In this document: positions 46,418 through 58,140 of the stretch, piece after piece | Layout of the letters: each line of letters begins with the position of its first letter | Position numbering within the stretch: position 1 is the stretch's first letter | NCBI RefSeq assembly: GCF_040581485.1 | Contig: NC_090128.1 | Coordinates: 31,092,931 to 31,156,930, forward strand | Length of the DNA stretch: 64,000 nt | Direction: 5' to 3' | Source of the DNA: Linepithema humile | Taxonomy: Eukaryota > Arthropoda > Insecta > Hymenoptera > Formicidae | The notes under the pieces: generated by a model | Told to the model about the DNA's origin: nothing | Databases searched by the model: none | What the model saw: the letters and a program-made list of their open reading frames with translations, nothing else | Program-made: the position numbers and the translations under genes

Positions 46418-48410
46418 TTCAAGCAAAAGCAGGGGGAGGGCGCTCAAGCATATGGCCTGCGAGTGGATCAGCTCGCAATGAAATTCTATGAGTCAACGAT
46501 TGAAGGCAAGGGACACACCGTGGCCGAAAAGAACACGATTAAGGGAACAATACAAGGCCAGGCCCTGCAAAATTTTCAATTAGGATTGCAGGAGGACATA
46601 AAAATAATAGTCCGATCGCGGAACTACAGCAATCTGCAAGAGGCGATAGTAGTAGCTGCCTCAGAAGAAAAAATGAGAGGCCCAAACGTGATAAATAAGC
46701 CTAATTACAAAGCGGTAGGTACCACGCGAGAAAAACCACCGCAATGTGCAAAATGTGGCAAATGGGGCCACCACGGACGCGAATGCCGCACAAGTCGCTT
46801 CGCTAACCGATTTAACTTACCCAAGGCGGACGGACAAAGAGTAAACGCTCTTGAAAAATATTGCAAGCATTGCAAAAAGACAGGACACTTGCGCGACGAG
46901 TGTTGGCTGCTAAGCGGCCGACCCGAAAAAGGGGCCAACTCAAACGACAATGTACGTCCAAGAGACATTAAATACACTAAGAGTGCTAAGGGCAAGGGCG
47001 ACGATAGCGACAACGAGAGCGAGGTCACTGCCAAGAGAACAGCTCGACCAGCGAAAACTCTACAAGTCGCACATACCGATAAAATAACGCAAACAAACAC
47101 GGATTTGGATCTGATTAAAATCCCTGTTAAAGAAGCAAAAGGAGAAATATCTATCATGCTGGTGGATACCGGCGCTACATTAACATTAATACAGTTAAAG
47201 CATCTGAAGGGAGAAACGCTAATCTATGACGAAAAAATCACATTAATCGGCGCCACCGGAAGAAAAATGGAAACTTTGGGGATAATTGAAGGCAATATAC
47301 CCATGCGCAACAAGCGCATAAGACACAAGATACATGTGGTGGGAGATGATTACCCCATAACACATGAAGGAATTCTGGGCGCAGATTTTTTTAAACGGCA
47401 TGTGACACATTGGGAGTACCCCACTAAGCGATTAACCATAGGAGAAACTACATTCAAGCTGTTTCCTTATAAGAAAATAACATTGGCACCACGAAGTGAA
47501 ACAGTCGTGCAAGCCACGACAAGCGGAAACGCTCTAGGAGTCGTGCACGTATTAGAGACACGACCAGGGGTGATCATCGGCGGCTGTTTAGTAAACGCCA
47601 GTGACTATAGCTGTCCCGTAAGCGTAATAAACACTACCGACGAAAAGATCGAAATACAAGCCCCACACGTCGATATTGAGCCTATAGAAAATAAGGTGGA
47701 AGCACAAATCTTAACCACCGGAAAATGCGAGGAGGAGAATACAGTACTTTTATCGCGCATTGGAAAAACAAAGAAGTTAATAAGGACCGAGCATATGAAT
47801 TGCAAAGAAGAAAAAGCAATATTGGCAATCTGCGAAGAATACAGTGACATATTCCATTTGGACAAAGAACCCCTGACCTGCACCGAGGCACTGCAACACG
47901 AGATCGTAACTCGAGCCGGTACGGCACCCGCGAATACGCGACCATATAGATGGCCGGAGAAGCATAAGGCCGAAGGAAATAGACAGGTACAGGAAATGTT
48001 AAAAAACGATATCGTACGTCCAAGCTCGAGTCAATGGAACGCACCACTTTTGGTGGTACCGAAGAAAACAGACGCTTCGGGAAAACCTAAAATGCGAATC
48101 GTGGTCGATTTCCGAAAATTAAACGACCTAACAGTCGGAGACTCTTTTCCACTGCCAAATATAACAGATATTTTGGACCAACCAGGGAATTCAAAATATT
48201 TTACAACGTTAGATCTGGCATCGGGCTATCATCAAATACTCATGGCAGAAAGAGATAAGCAAAAAACGGCTTTTTCAACGCCCTACGGGCATTATGAATT
48301 TAATCGGATGCCGTTCGGGCTAAAAAATGCCCCAGCAACGTTTCAAAGATTAATGAATACTATTCTGGCGGGCATACAAGGAATACGGTGTCTGGTATAT
48401 TTAGACGACA
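46418..48410 (+). CDS. gag-pol: Element 2 gag-protease-RT in one frame
   Basis: Continues gag after the CMC element. Two CCHC zinc knuckles are visible (CAKCGKWGHHGREC near 46745 and CKHCKKTGHLRDEC near 46865). Then comes an aspartic protease (VDTGATLT near 47162; ILGADFF near 47375), then RT (VDFRKLNDLT near 48103; MPFGLKNAP near 48308) up to its catalytic motif YLDD near 48398-48409. There Transib is inserted. No gag-pol frameshift site is needed, as the frame is continuous. The frame after 48410 is Transib sequence. Confidence 0.9.
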
Positions 48411-48765
48411 CACAGTGGGCAAAATTTCAGTGTTCCCGGAAAAAAGTTTATAATTTTTAAAATACTAAATTTATTGCAATTCAATATTTTATAGAAGAAA
48501 GTTAGATGTCTAATCTTAAAAACAAAACAATAATATCAATTAAAAATACGACAATTATTAAACTATTAATTATAAAAATTTGGAGGAGAATAAACAAGTG
48601 TTTATAAATTTTATTCTCACTCGTACTACCCGAGTCAAAATTTAAAACCTATTTATTTTAAAAACTTATTAAACTATTAAACTATAAAACTATTAAATTA
48701 TTAAACTATAAATTATAAATTAATCTATAAATTAAACTATAAATTATAAACTATTAAAATTGCAA

Positions 48766-48801
<36 letters not shown>

Positions 48802-51621
48802 AACAAACTAAATTAAAAACAAAGTTTAAATATTTATAAAATAAAATAAAATAAATGATATTGTAAGTAAAAAAAATAACATTTTTGTTCTTAATATTTT
48901 AAAACGAATTTATGAGCTTCTTGAGTCATTTCTAAAGTCTTTTTTGTTATTGTTGTTTTTAATTTAGATATATAAGGATCAGAACTCACTAATAGTCTAT
49001 GTAAAACATCCTTATTTGATACTACATGATTATATTTCCTAGAATGTGAAAAGCGATAATGTTTATAGTCTTTATTACGAGCTTCTTGAGCTTCTTCTAA
49101 TAAACATCCGATTGGTAATGTAGCAACACGAATTATTTCTTCTGCATGTAAAAGTACCTTGTGTACAGTGACTGGCATATAATACCAGTTATAATTATCC
49201 ACAAAGTATTTTGCTGTTTTCAAGGCATAACTCCCAAATTTTTCTGCATTTATTGCAACACCAGAAGTTATAACTTCTAAAATTACTGCAAAACGCTTGA
49301 TTAATTCAACCTTTACTCCAGTTATTTTCGCTACTAATTCAAAATTCTGGAAAAATCGACGGGAAGTGTTTCCGGTATTAGAGGTTCCCGCTCCTTGCTC
49401 TACCATGTCAACTCTAATACCCATTTTTTTCGAAATTCTTCCTGAATCTTTTGCTTATTTGTAATTTTTTCTATTTTTGTTTTGTCATTTGTGGACCACT
49501 TTTGAAAAAATAAATTATAGCTTATGTGTAAAACGCATTCCATGAATTTAATCCTTGCGTGCAAAGGTGACAGGTCTAAACTATAAGTATTTTTATATGG
49601 GAGTTTTGTTTTTAAATTATTTAAATTATTCATCTTTTTGGGTGTTGCTTTACAAATATAACAACTTAAGGTAGATTTTGTTTCAGTCACAGTATTTGCA
49701 ACTTCCCATCAAGCATTGTAAAAATTAGTTTGTGGGCAATCTTTATATTTTTTCCGTAAATTAATATAGTACTTGGTTATAAATTTCTAATTTTTTCTTC
49801 TATCTCTTACACTATCTGAACTGTTTTTTCTCGAGTTTCCTTAGCAAATTCAAATTGAATCGGTCTACAGTATCTTGTGGATGATGGTCGAGTATTCTCT
49901 CAAATCCTTTCATTTGTGCTTGATTGTAACACCAAGAGTACCATAGAAACCATGAATAGGTTAGTATCAGAGACATCTTTCTCTATATCTTCCGTAAATT
50001 TTTGATGATATTGGCTTTGCTGTGAACCATCACAGCCCCATTTAGTCACTAGTGTCAATTCACTCGAAATTGTCGTTATATCCTCTTGACTTTTAGTTGC
50101 AATAAGTCTTTTTGCTGTATGGTCCATGAGACTTTGTAATTCAATTTTCGCAGAGGTTTCCGTAATTGTCACGTGCTCGGGATAACATTTCTTTTTTTCT
50201 TCTAATAATAAATAATATGGAGGAAAAACATCGCATCCATAATCCTTAAGAGCATTTCTAATTACTTTATATTGGTGCTTCGATAATTCTGCATCCATCA
50301 AAATAGCTAAGGCCTTTGTTAAATCCATATATTTTTGGTATTTTTTCTTTGGATCAGTAGTTTGAATTCTCTTAGCAGCTGCTTGTATTTGCTCCTTGGG
50401 ATATAATTCTTGAAGCTGTTGAACTTTGTATCTTTTACCGCGATCACAACACTCGCTGAATTTTTTACTCGGTCGACCCATTGACGAAGATTTTTGCTTT
50501 GCATGTGCTACATCTTTTGTATCTTCTATTTCTAAAAAAACGAAAATACTTGTTATTACTAATTCTCTCTTGTTGTTACTAATTCTCCCATCGATATACT
50601 TACCTTTTATTTTATTAACTTTTACAACAAATACTTCTTTTAACCATTTACGATTATTATCCAAAAATCTATCTCTTTTTCTGCTACAATTCTGCCACTT
50701 TATTTTAAATTTTGAAATAAAACGTTTTCTAATTTGATTTAAAATTTGTTTGATCTGATTTTCATCAAAATTCGAATAGTTTTAATGTAAAAAATTTTTT
50801 AAATTGTTTACTTGTTGACTACATTTTATTAATTAATCGCATAAGATATTATGATTTATAGAAATAGTATCCATTTATGTGAATATAAGGTAACGAAGTA
50901 TACGTGTGTATAGCTTGATAATTGGCAAATGTATGATGTCGCGAAAGGTTATATTGTAGGAATAGAAAAAAACCTTACAATATCAATTAGAGTAAGATGT
51001 TTTTATTATATAGTTGCTAAGGAGATCCTGTTTTTTTGAAAAAATAGTTAGTACTTGAAAAGATAATTAGACATTAGCTTTCCTGCCTCAAAAGACGAAA
51101 TGGCGCAATTAAGCGCAGCCAAACTTTTTTTTATGTGTTTGTAAAGATATAAGGAATATCTAGAAAAAAAAATAGGTCGAAGGTAAACGGAGCTAATGTA
51201 GAAAACTTTAAATGTTTAAGGGGTTACACTACTTTAAACCTGAAAAATCAATGTTATTTTTGGCAATTTTTTTTAGAAAAAATTATTAAATAAATATTAA
51301 ATCTGTTATAAGTTTATTATTATACACATCTTAAAGTATACAGAAATTTTTTTTTTTTTTTTTTTTTTACAAAATGGTGATGCTGGAGCGGTGTTTATGA
51401 TAGTCGGTTTTGAGAAACCACTTAATCGGCGTGCAGGATAACTGCAATACCACTGCTGCATCACCACATCTTTGAAAAAAATTTTGGAGATTAAAATTTT
51501 AACATATAAGATTATTTTTATAAGATAAAAAAGCTACATTTTTAGACTTAATTATACCAGAAATAAACCTAGTAAAAAATATTTGAAAAATATATTTTTT
51601 TTTTGCTCATATACCACTGTG
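48411..51621. mobile_element. Transib DNA transposon, 3.2 kb, in the RT gene
   Basis: Ends CACAGTGG and complement CCACTGTG, with the 5-bp duplication CGACA at 48406-48410 and 51622-51626. Transib elements have 5-bp duplications and CACWRTG-like ends similar to RAG recombination-signal heptamers. A RAG1-like transposase remnant is inside on the minus strand. Subtracting the element gives a continuous RT frame. Confidence 0.88.
48891..50664 (-). pseudogene. Transib transposase (RAG1-like), frame-broken
   Basis: The upstream half, about 50640-49900, holds GRPSKKFSECCDRGKRYK and KWGCDGSQQSQY, the latter matching the first catalytic Asp region of Transib/RAG1. A middle fragment is at 49690-49400. 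The C-terminal half at 49424-48891 has GNTSRRFFQNFE, FVDNYNWYYMPVTVHK and LPIGCLLEEAQEARNKDYKH, where the catalytic Glu lies. At least two breaks (about 49700-49900 and near 49420) separate them, and the start may be spliced (acceptor near 50535). It is probably inactive. Confidence 0.8.
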
Positions 51622-51626
51622 CGACA

Positions 51627-53551
51627 TCGTGATATACGGCGCTAGTTTAGAAGACCACAACCGGCGACTATTAGAAGTATTACAAAAAATACGCGACAAT
51701 AATCTGAAATTACAGCCGGACAAGTGTGAATTTCTTATAAAAGAAGTGGCATATTTAGGACACATAATTACCGAACACGGAATTATGCCTGACCCTGGAA
51801 AGATCCAAGCAGTAAAGAATTTCCCTACGCCAAAACGAGTCAAGGATGTGCAATCATTCATAGGACTGGCGGGCTATTATAGACGGTTTATCGAAAATTT
51901 TTTGAAAATAGTCAAACCACTCACAAAATTGACTGAAAAGGGAATAAAATTCGAGTGGACACAAGAGCAGCAAGAAGCTTTTGACAATCTAAAAGAAAAA
52001 CTAATTACCGCTCCCGTCTTGCAGTATCAAAATTTTAACGATGAATTTATACTGACAACCGACGCATCGGATTTCGCGATAGGAGGTATCTTGTCACAAG
52101 GAGTAATAGGACAAGACCGACCAATAACTTATGCTAGCAGAATTCTTTCTCATGCGGAACAAAATTATAACACGACGGAAAAAGAATTACTCGCGATTGT
52201 GTGGGCGGTCAAACATTTTCGACCGTACCTATACGGGACCAAATTTAAAATTGTCACCGACCATAAACCGCTAATTTGGTTGTTTAACGTGACCGATCCA
52301 GGATCTCGTCTAATTAGATGGAGACTAAAACTGGAAGAGTACGACTATGAAATCGTACACAAAGCCAGAAAATACAATACAAATGCTGACGCACTAAGTC
52401 GCAACGTCGCTCACGATATACATATAATCGACAAGGAGAAAGAGAGTGACGAAGAGGAAGAAGAAAGAGATAGCGAAAAAGAGATAAAAAGATACACAGA
52501 GGAAGAGAAACAGCAAATACTATATGAGTATCATGATGCACCGATAGGCGGACATCAAGGCGTGCAACGCACCATAAATCGAATCCGTTTAACTCACAAT
52601 TGGAGAGGGTTAACAAAAGACGTAGAACAATACATTGCCAAATGCGAGCATTGCCAAAAGAATAAATTAAAACGGCGAAGTAGAGCGCCAATGATTATTA
52701 CCGATATTCCGGATAGGCCATTCGAAAAATGCGCACTAGATATAGTTGGATCGTTAACCGTAACTCTAACCGGAAACAAATACGTACTAACATTCCAAGA
52801 TTATTTCACGAAACTGAGCAAGACAATGCCCATCGAAAATCAGGAAGCTGGTACAGTAGCGAAGGCATTTGTTACAAAAATAATTTTGGAATATGGAGTG
52901 CCTGATAAAATTCTCACCGACCAGGGAACGAATTTTATGAGCGAAGTGTTTAAGAGCACTTGCAAACTGTTAAAAATTGAGAAGATTCGTACAAGCGCGT
53001 ACCACCTGGAAAGTAACGGCGCGCTTGAAAGATTGCACAGGACACTAGCTGAGTACTTGCGACACTACATAAACGGAGATCAGACCGATTGGGACGAATG
53101 GCTGCCCTACGCGATGTTCACATACAATACTACACCACATACAGCGACAGGTTATACGCCATTTGAACTGTTGTACAGACACCAGGTTACGCTCCCTACG
53201 GCCCTGACATGTCCACCGAAATTAACGTATACGTATGATGACTACGTATCCGAGTTCAAAAAAAGATTGCGCGCAGCACACCAGGTAGCAAAAGCAAACA
53301 TGCAAGAGGAGAAAGTAAAATCGAAAGAATGCTACGACAAAAAGGCTAATATAAGCACGTTTAGAGCAGGCGACAAGGTATTGCTATACGATGAAGCACT
53401 GCGCCGCGGACGCTCTAAGAAATTAGAATCTTTATGGAGAGGACCGCATACAATAATTAAACAAAAATCCGACGTGAATTACACTATAAAAGCGGGGAGG
53501 AAAAGCATGGTCGTTCATGCGAATTGTTTAAAATTATTTGTGGAACAATAA
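51627..53551 (+). CDS. pol: Element 2 pol, distal RT, RNase H and integrase
   Basis: In register with the frame that ends at 48410. RT thumb and connection come first (IGLAGYYRRFIENF), then RNase H (TTDASDFAIGGILS; NADALSRNV). The integrase zinc domain follows (HDAPIGGHQG ... CEHCQKNK), then the DDE core: D in ALDIVGSL, D in LTDQGTNF, and E in ESNGALERLH. The usual HP before the last motif reads HL. A GPY-like C-terminal module (LESLWRGPHTI) precedes the stop at 53551. The frame is undamaged apart from the Transib insertion. Confidence 0.92.
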
Positions 53552-53913
53552 ACACTTACCTCTCCGCCTCCCCTTGTTTCTCCATGCACTTTATCATATG
53601 CGCTACCGGTACGCCAAACCGGAAAAACCCCGGAGAATACTTGGGGGCAACTCCCCCTCAAACTTCGCTGTCACGTCTACCAGGTCTTTGCGGAGTGGGA
53701 AAGGCTTCTGCGGTAGACGGAGGCGAAATACACGCCGCGTTCCCGCAATCAAATCAGACTCGACAAGGAAGGTTTCGTTCATCTTCGCGAGTCGAAACAG
53801 TATTAAGCAACGCGCCACTCGTTCTCTAACAACCCACCGGTAAAAAAAAAAAAAAAAAATGCTTACTCATATCTAATGTAACTTTATAATCACCTGATAA
53901 TAGGCATCTAATT

Positions 53914-55584
53914 CTCCGGGAAGCGCTTGCGACGCAACCAGAGACAGACCTACCCGTCACCTTGGACCGATTCCAGCAAGAGCCTGGGTTATATTTCGAG
54001 GAGATTGGAGACCTGAACATTATAGACTCTACCTGGAAACTAGTGATCAAACTCAAAATATCGTCGTTAGGTCAGCGCCATGAGCATATCAGAGAATAGG
54101 TTGAGCGAGCCGAAAGCGCGCGGGACACGATACATCCTACTCGTCCAGAGAAAAGCAAATTCGCGAATCTGTTAGAATTAATAAAGAAAGATAAAGTTAG
54201 ATTAGCTGCACTAATAGACAGATTAAACAGTATCTATAAGGATTCATCAAACAGAAAGCGCGGACTGATTAACGGAATAGGTTCGCTAGCTAAATCGCTA
54301 TTCGGCACTATGGACGCCGACGATGAAAAACAAATAAACGAACAACTGATGCTAATACAAAGTAACCAAAAGACGCTTACGCACGTAACGCATAACCAAT
54401 TAAAAATATTAAATACTACAATAGCGCATGTCAGTGATTTAGAAGAAACTATTGAACAGAATAACGAAAGATTATACGATCTAGATAAGCGTATCTACAA
54501 CGGCACATTATTAATTATTAAAAGCGAAAAAATAAACGAATATTGCACTATTATTAACAAAATGTTAATCGATTTACAGCGTGACGTACAGAACGTATAT
54601 GACTACTTGTCTTACGCTACACACGGAATTATACACCCTAGGTTAGTTCCGGTAGAGCAAATTTTTAGCGAATTGCGAGCGATAACGCCACACTTGCCTC
54701 AAGGAACGCACTTCCCCTTTGCCCTCGAAAATAATGGATGACCGTTACTAGAAAAATTGACCACTGTTAACGCGTATTATGCGAACGACACTGTGTACAC
54801 TATATTAAGATTTCCACTTGTATCTTATCCTAAGTATAAGTCAATAAAGATAATTTCTCTACCTGTCCATAACCATGGCGAACTATTTACCTTTATGGAA
54901 ATAAACCAACATGTAATTGCCGTTAATCTGGAATTACCCTCCTATGTAACCATGACGGTAGAAAATTTAAGTAAGTGTGTAAAAATCGTAAATCAGTATA
55001 TTTGTAAACCAGACAGTCCAGTATACTCTATAAATTCGAGAGCACTCTGTGAAGTACAGTTGTACGCGAGACTAGCGAAAGAAAATGCGTGCAACGTTAG
55101 ATATATTAAATCTAACCAAACGATTTGGATAGCTCTAAGCAAAGAAAATTCGTGGCTGTATTCAACTAATAAAGAACAGGAAATAATTATACAGTGCAAA
55201 AATAAAAGGGATATGCGAATCAAAATTGAACGCACAGGTAGAATTACATTAGTAAATAATTGTAAAATAATTACGACGGACATGACCATCAGGACTTTAA
55301 CGTCAACAAGCGACACTAGCATTCAAGCCTTTTTGCCGAAATTTAATTTAACTCTAATAAAAGAGACGGTCATAAATAAGCCCGAGGAGGCAATCAGACC
55401 AATAAAATTAAAGAAAATCATTCAGAGCCCTAAGGAACTCATGGACTTAGGAAGAGAAATAAAAGAAATTAATAAGGAATTAGAAGAAAGTAATGTTGTG
55501 CAATTCAAAAAGCCAACATTTATTTATCCTATGGTCACTAGTTCTGTAGCCATCGTAGTTATTGTGTTAACCATTGCGACGTGA
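53914..55584 (+). pseudogene. env: Element 2 env, baculovirus-F-like, with lesions
   Basis: The frame begins in the region of an extracellular N-terminal subunit (PGLYFEEIGDLNII near 53985) and meets an in-frame TAG near 54099. A basic furin-like site (NRKR) with a glycine-rich hydrophobic stretch after it lies near 54250-54290, as in errantivirus F-type envelopes. A coiled-coil-like segment follows. The frame ends at 54741 and the protein continues in a shifted frame at about 54757-55584, with cysteines and a terminal hydrophobic segment (VTSSVAIVVIVLTIAT) that is cut short. At least two lesions make this copy non-functional. The upstream 53552-53913 has no clear frame. Confidence 0.72.
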
Positions 55585-55619
55585 ACTAGCCTCGGAATCA
55601 CGCCAGATCCGAGGGAGCA

Positions 55620-55960
55620 CGCCCAATGAAAATCGGTAACCGCGGTACTCCACGATCTTCGGGAGTTAGGTAACTTACGCGGCGTCGGCAGTAAATGCAC
55701 GACTCGGTAACTCGCGGTATCGGCAATAAATGCTCGATTCGGTAACTCACGGTATCGGAAATAGATGCTCGATTCGGTAACTCGCGGTACTCCACGCTCG
55801 TCGGGAGCAAGGTAACTCGCGAAATCGGCAATAACTGCACGATTCGGTAACTCGCGGTACTCCACAAAATTCGGGAGCAAGGTAACTCACGCGATATCGG
55901 TAACCGGAAATGGGCGCCAGGTGCGAGTAATCGCACCGCGGTATCAGTAACTTCAACAGT
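55620..55960. repeat. Tandem GGTAACTCGCGGTA repeats
   Basis: Variants of CGGTAACTCGCGGTA(T/C)(T/C) with either CGGCAATAAATGCTCGATT or CTCCAC...GGGAGCAA spacers repeat six or more times. They start directly after the truncated env. GC content is far above the surrounding DNA. Confidence 0.8.
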
Positions 55961-56690
55961 TCTCTAAAATGCTCGGCCGCTCCCCGCTCAGTATATGGCA
56001 GAGGGGCGCAGTTCTTTTATTTGACGTTAGATATCTGGAGTGAGAGACGAACACAAGGACAACTCAATAATTAAAATTTAACAATAATGTATTTCAATGA
56101 TTTGGTTACAAGGTTAAAGATGCGTATATCGTTCGGCCTGAGCCGATACGGCGGAAATAGTTTAATACGGTAGTAAGGCCATTCGCCCAATCAATTGGTA
56201 ACAGAACAGATTTCGATAGCTACATGAAATTTCGGAAACGAGATCACGATAATTCGCAGCTGATCCGACGATATCCAGCAAAACAAATGACTTATATTAC
56301 GACCATTCGACATGGCCGGTGAAGGCCAAATAAATATACTTTGAACGACGGTAGCCTAACGGCCAGAAATGAGATGTCGCGGAACGGTTATTTTCGCGGG
56401 CTTTCACGTTTCTCGCCGAGACGCTAACTTGGCGGTAACAGCGGTCTCGCGGAGAACGTTCCCGAGCAAAATCCGTCCGCGGACATTCACCCACGGTACT
56501 TCCGATACGGTGATAACGCGACAAAAACGGTAAGAAAACGGTATCGTAAGAAAGACGGTAGCAATCGGTATCTTCAAAAAGAAACGGTAACGGTAACGAA
56601 ACGAAACGGCAAACGAAACGGTAACGAGAAAGAGACTGTCGGTGCTTGTTTCACGCAAGACAAAGAGACTTTTACGCTTCTAAACAATAT
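55961..56690. other. GC-rich non-coding tail of element 2 or another element
   Basis: No open frame of note. CGG/ACGGTA words are frequent to 56650. It may be the remains of an LTR or 3' region that does not match the 5' LTR. Confidence 0.4.
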
Positions 56691-56691
56691 A

Positions 56692-56829
56692 CAGTGGCGT
56701 GCAAAAGTTTTTGGCCAGTGATATTTTGTGATCTCTAAGTTAAAAAAAAGTCTAATAAAACTTTATTAGGCTTTTTTTTATAAATTATAATACAAAATAT
56801 CACTGGTCAGAAATTTTTGCATGCCACTG
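56692..56829. mobile_element. Tc1/mariner-like MITE, 138 bp
   Basis: Ends CAGTGGCGTGCAAAAGTTTTTGG and near-complement, arms about 60 bp, flanked by TA (56690-56691, 56830-56831). No coding capacity. Confidence 0.85.
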
Positions 56830-56831
56830 TA

Positions 56832-57660
56832 CTTCTAAATCACACCGTCAACCACAATCCGTTATGCGGTTGACCATAATTTGAGCTTACGTCCCCAATA
56901 AAGTTGGAGAATTGTCACTCCTTGACAGATCCGATGTAGATTGATTTCAAGTAATTGCGAATACTGTTCCGATTTTTTTCTTTTGTTGCATTTTCTTTTC
57001 CACTTTTCTATTATTTCTCTTTTATATTTTTAAAAAATATTTTGTAAACATATGACATACAAAAAATATAGGTTATTGGTAAATAGGTTTTTGGAATATT
57101 CAATTTTTCATTTTAAATTTAAAAAATGAGACATCTAATTACGTGAAGATTACAGCAACATTTAATTTAATAAGAACTAAAGACAAGTGGCAAGACAAAG
57201 TAAGACAAGTTTGATTAAAATATTTAGATGTTAAATAAAGCAATATATAAGAACAAAGTCTATTTTTTTGAAATTTTATTTGTAAAGATGTTTTGCTACA
57301 AATAAATTTTACAATAAATTTTTTTTTTAGTTAGTTACTTTCTACTTCCCATATTTTACTATAACGATCTCACGATGAATCGTACTTACAGCTGGAACAG
57401 TAGCTGGCATAGTACTAACTGTAATTGCGATGCTAGCTGCTTTAATATATTTTCGAAAATCTGTAAAAAAGCATGTTTTATTTACTCATGAATAGATTTT
57501 CTTAATTTTAGAAGAAGTTCAGGTCAGATTCAATATTATAGAGTTTGAATATCTCTTTTTATTTATACCTTAAATATTTATGTAAATACGTTACATATTT
57601 CTTAAAAACTACTGCATACATTAAATATGTATATATATTATTTCTTCTGCATACATTATA
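56832..57660. other. AT-rich intergenic stretch with one possible transmembrane exon
   Basis: After an acceptor-like ACTTACAG near 57390 on the + strand, a frame gives AGTVAGIVLTVIAMLAALIYF, a membrane-spanning-like segment, with GTAAAA after AATCT. No partner exon was found. The rest shows nothing recognisable. Confidence 0.3.
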
Positions 57661-57664
57661 TATA

Positions 57665-57796
57665 TTATTTCTTATGATAGAGTGACTTTTTACCGAGAAG
57701 CTTACGTTTTGCTTGATGCTTCGGGTCCCACAGAATTTCAAACGGACAGTGATAATCTTCCGCATACATAGCAAAATTGTATTGATTTTGTTTAAG
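57665..57796 (-). CDS. Small terminal exon or 34-residue ORF, unidentified
   Basis: Behind an acceptor (AATACAG near 57797) an open frame encodes a basic segment (CPFEILWDPKHQAKRKLLGK) and stops at 57665. ATG at 57769 would give 34 residues; with the acceptor it reads about 9 residues more. I do not recognise it. The composition looks coding, with little codon decay. It lies downstream of the Toll gene on the same strand. Confidence 0.3.
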   Translation of the reverse strand, partial: LKQNQYNFAMYAEDYHCPFEILWDPKHQAKRKLLGKKSLYHKK

Positions 57797-57799
57797 GCT

Positions 57800-58140
57800 G
57801 TATTACTAGGTTGTATAAATTATGGGATAATATTTAGTTTTAAATATTCATAATAATCGTAATATTTATCTCATGAAAATATTTGTAATAAATCATATTT
57901 ATCATTTTTACTCGCTGTCAAATCTTCTCTTTTTTTTGTGTATTATAGAAAATAATTTTTTACTTGCAGTTGTATCAATTTCATAATTCATATTCATAGC
58001 TAAAAATTATAGTAAAAATCAGTTCATATTCGATTAAGTAATCGTAAGTGCCTTAGCAAATTCAGTGAATGAGCTCCTTATTATTTTTATACGTTTATAA
58101 TTTACAATTCTCGAAAATTTCCCGATGAGGGGGATTATTT
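57800..58140. other. AT-rich 3' flank of Toll
   Basis: No gene or repeat recognised. Confidence 0.4.

Larger units (their letters stand above)
37358..56691 (+). mobile_element. Ty3/Gypsy env-bearing element 2 with nested CMC and Transib insertions
   Basis: Order: probable 5' LTR, tRNA-Leu-type primer-binding site, gag, protease, RT, RNase H, integrase, env. A CMC element (39297-46415) splits gag and a Transib element (48411-51621) splits RT. Without these the internal region would be of normal size for an insect env-bearing Gypsy element. Env and gag carry stops and frameshifts. No copy of the 5' LTR was found after env, so the right border is uncertain. Confidence 0.8.

Noticed and set aside
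46705..48047. Minus-strand ORFs across gag-pol of element 2
   Set aside because: Shadows of the coding frame on the plus strand.
48411..51621. Element in RT as a hAT transposon
   Set aside because: The duplication is 5 bp, not 8, and the transposase blocks are RAG1/Transib-like.
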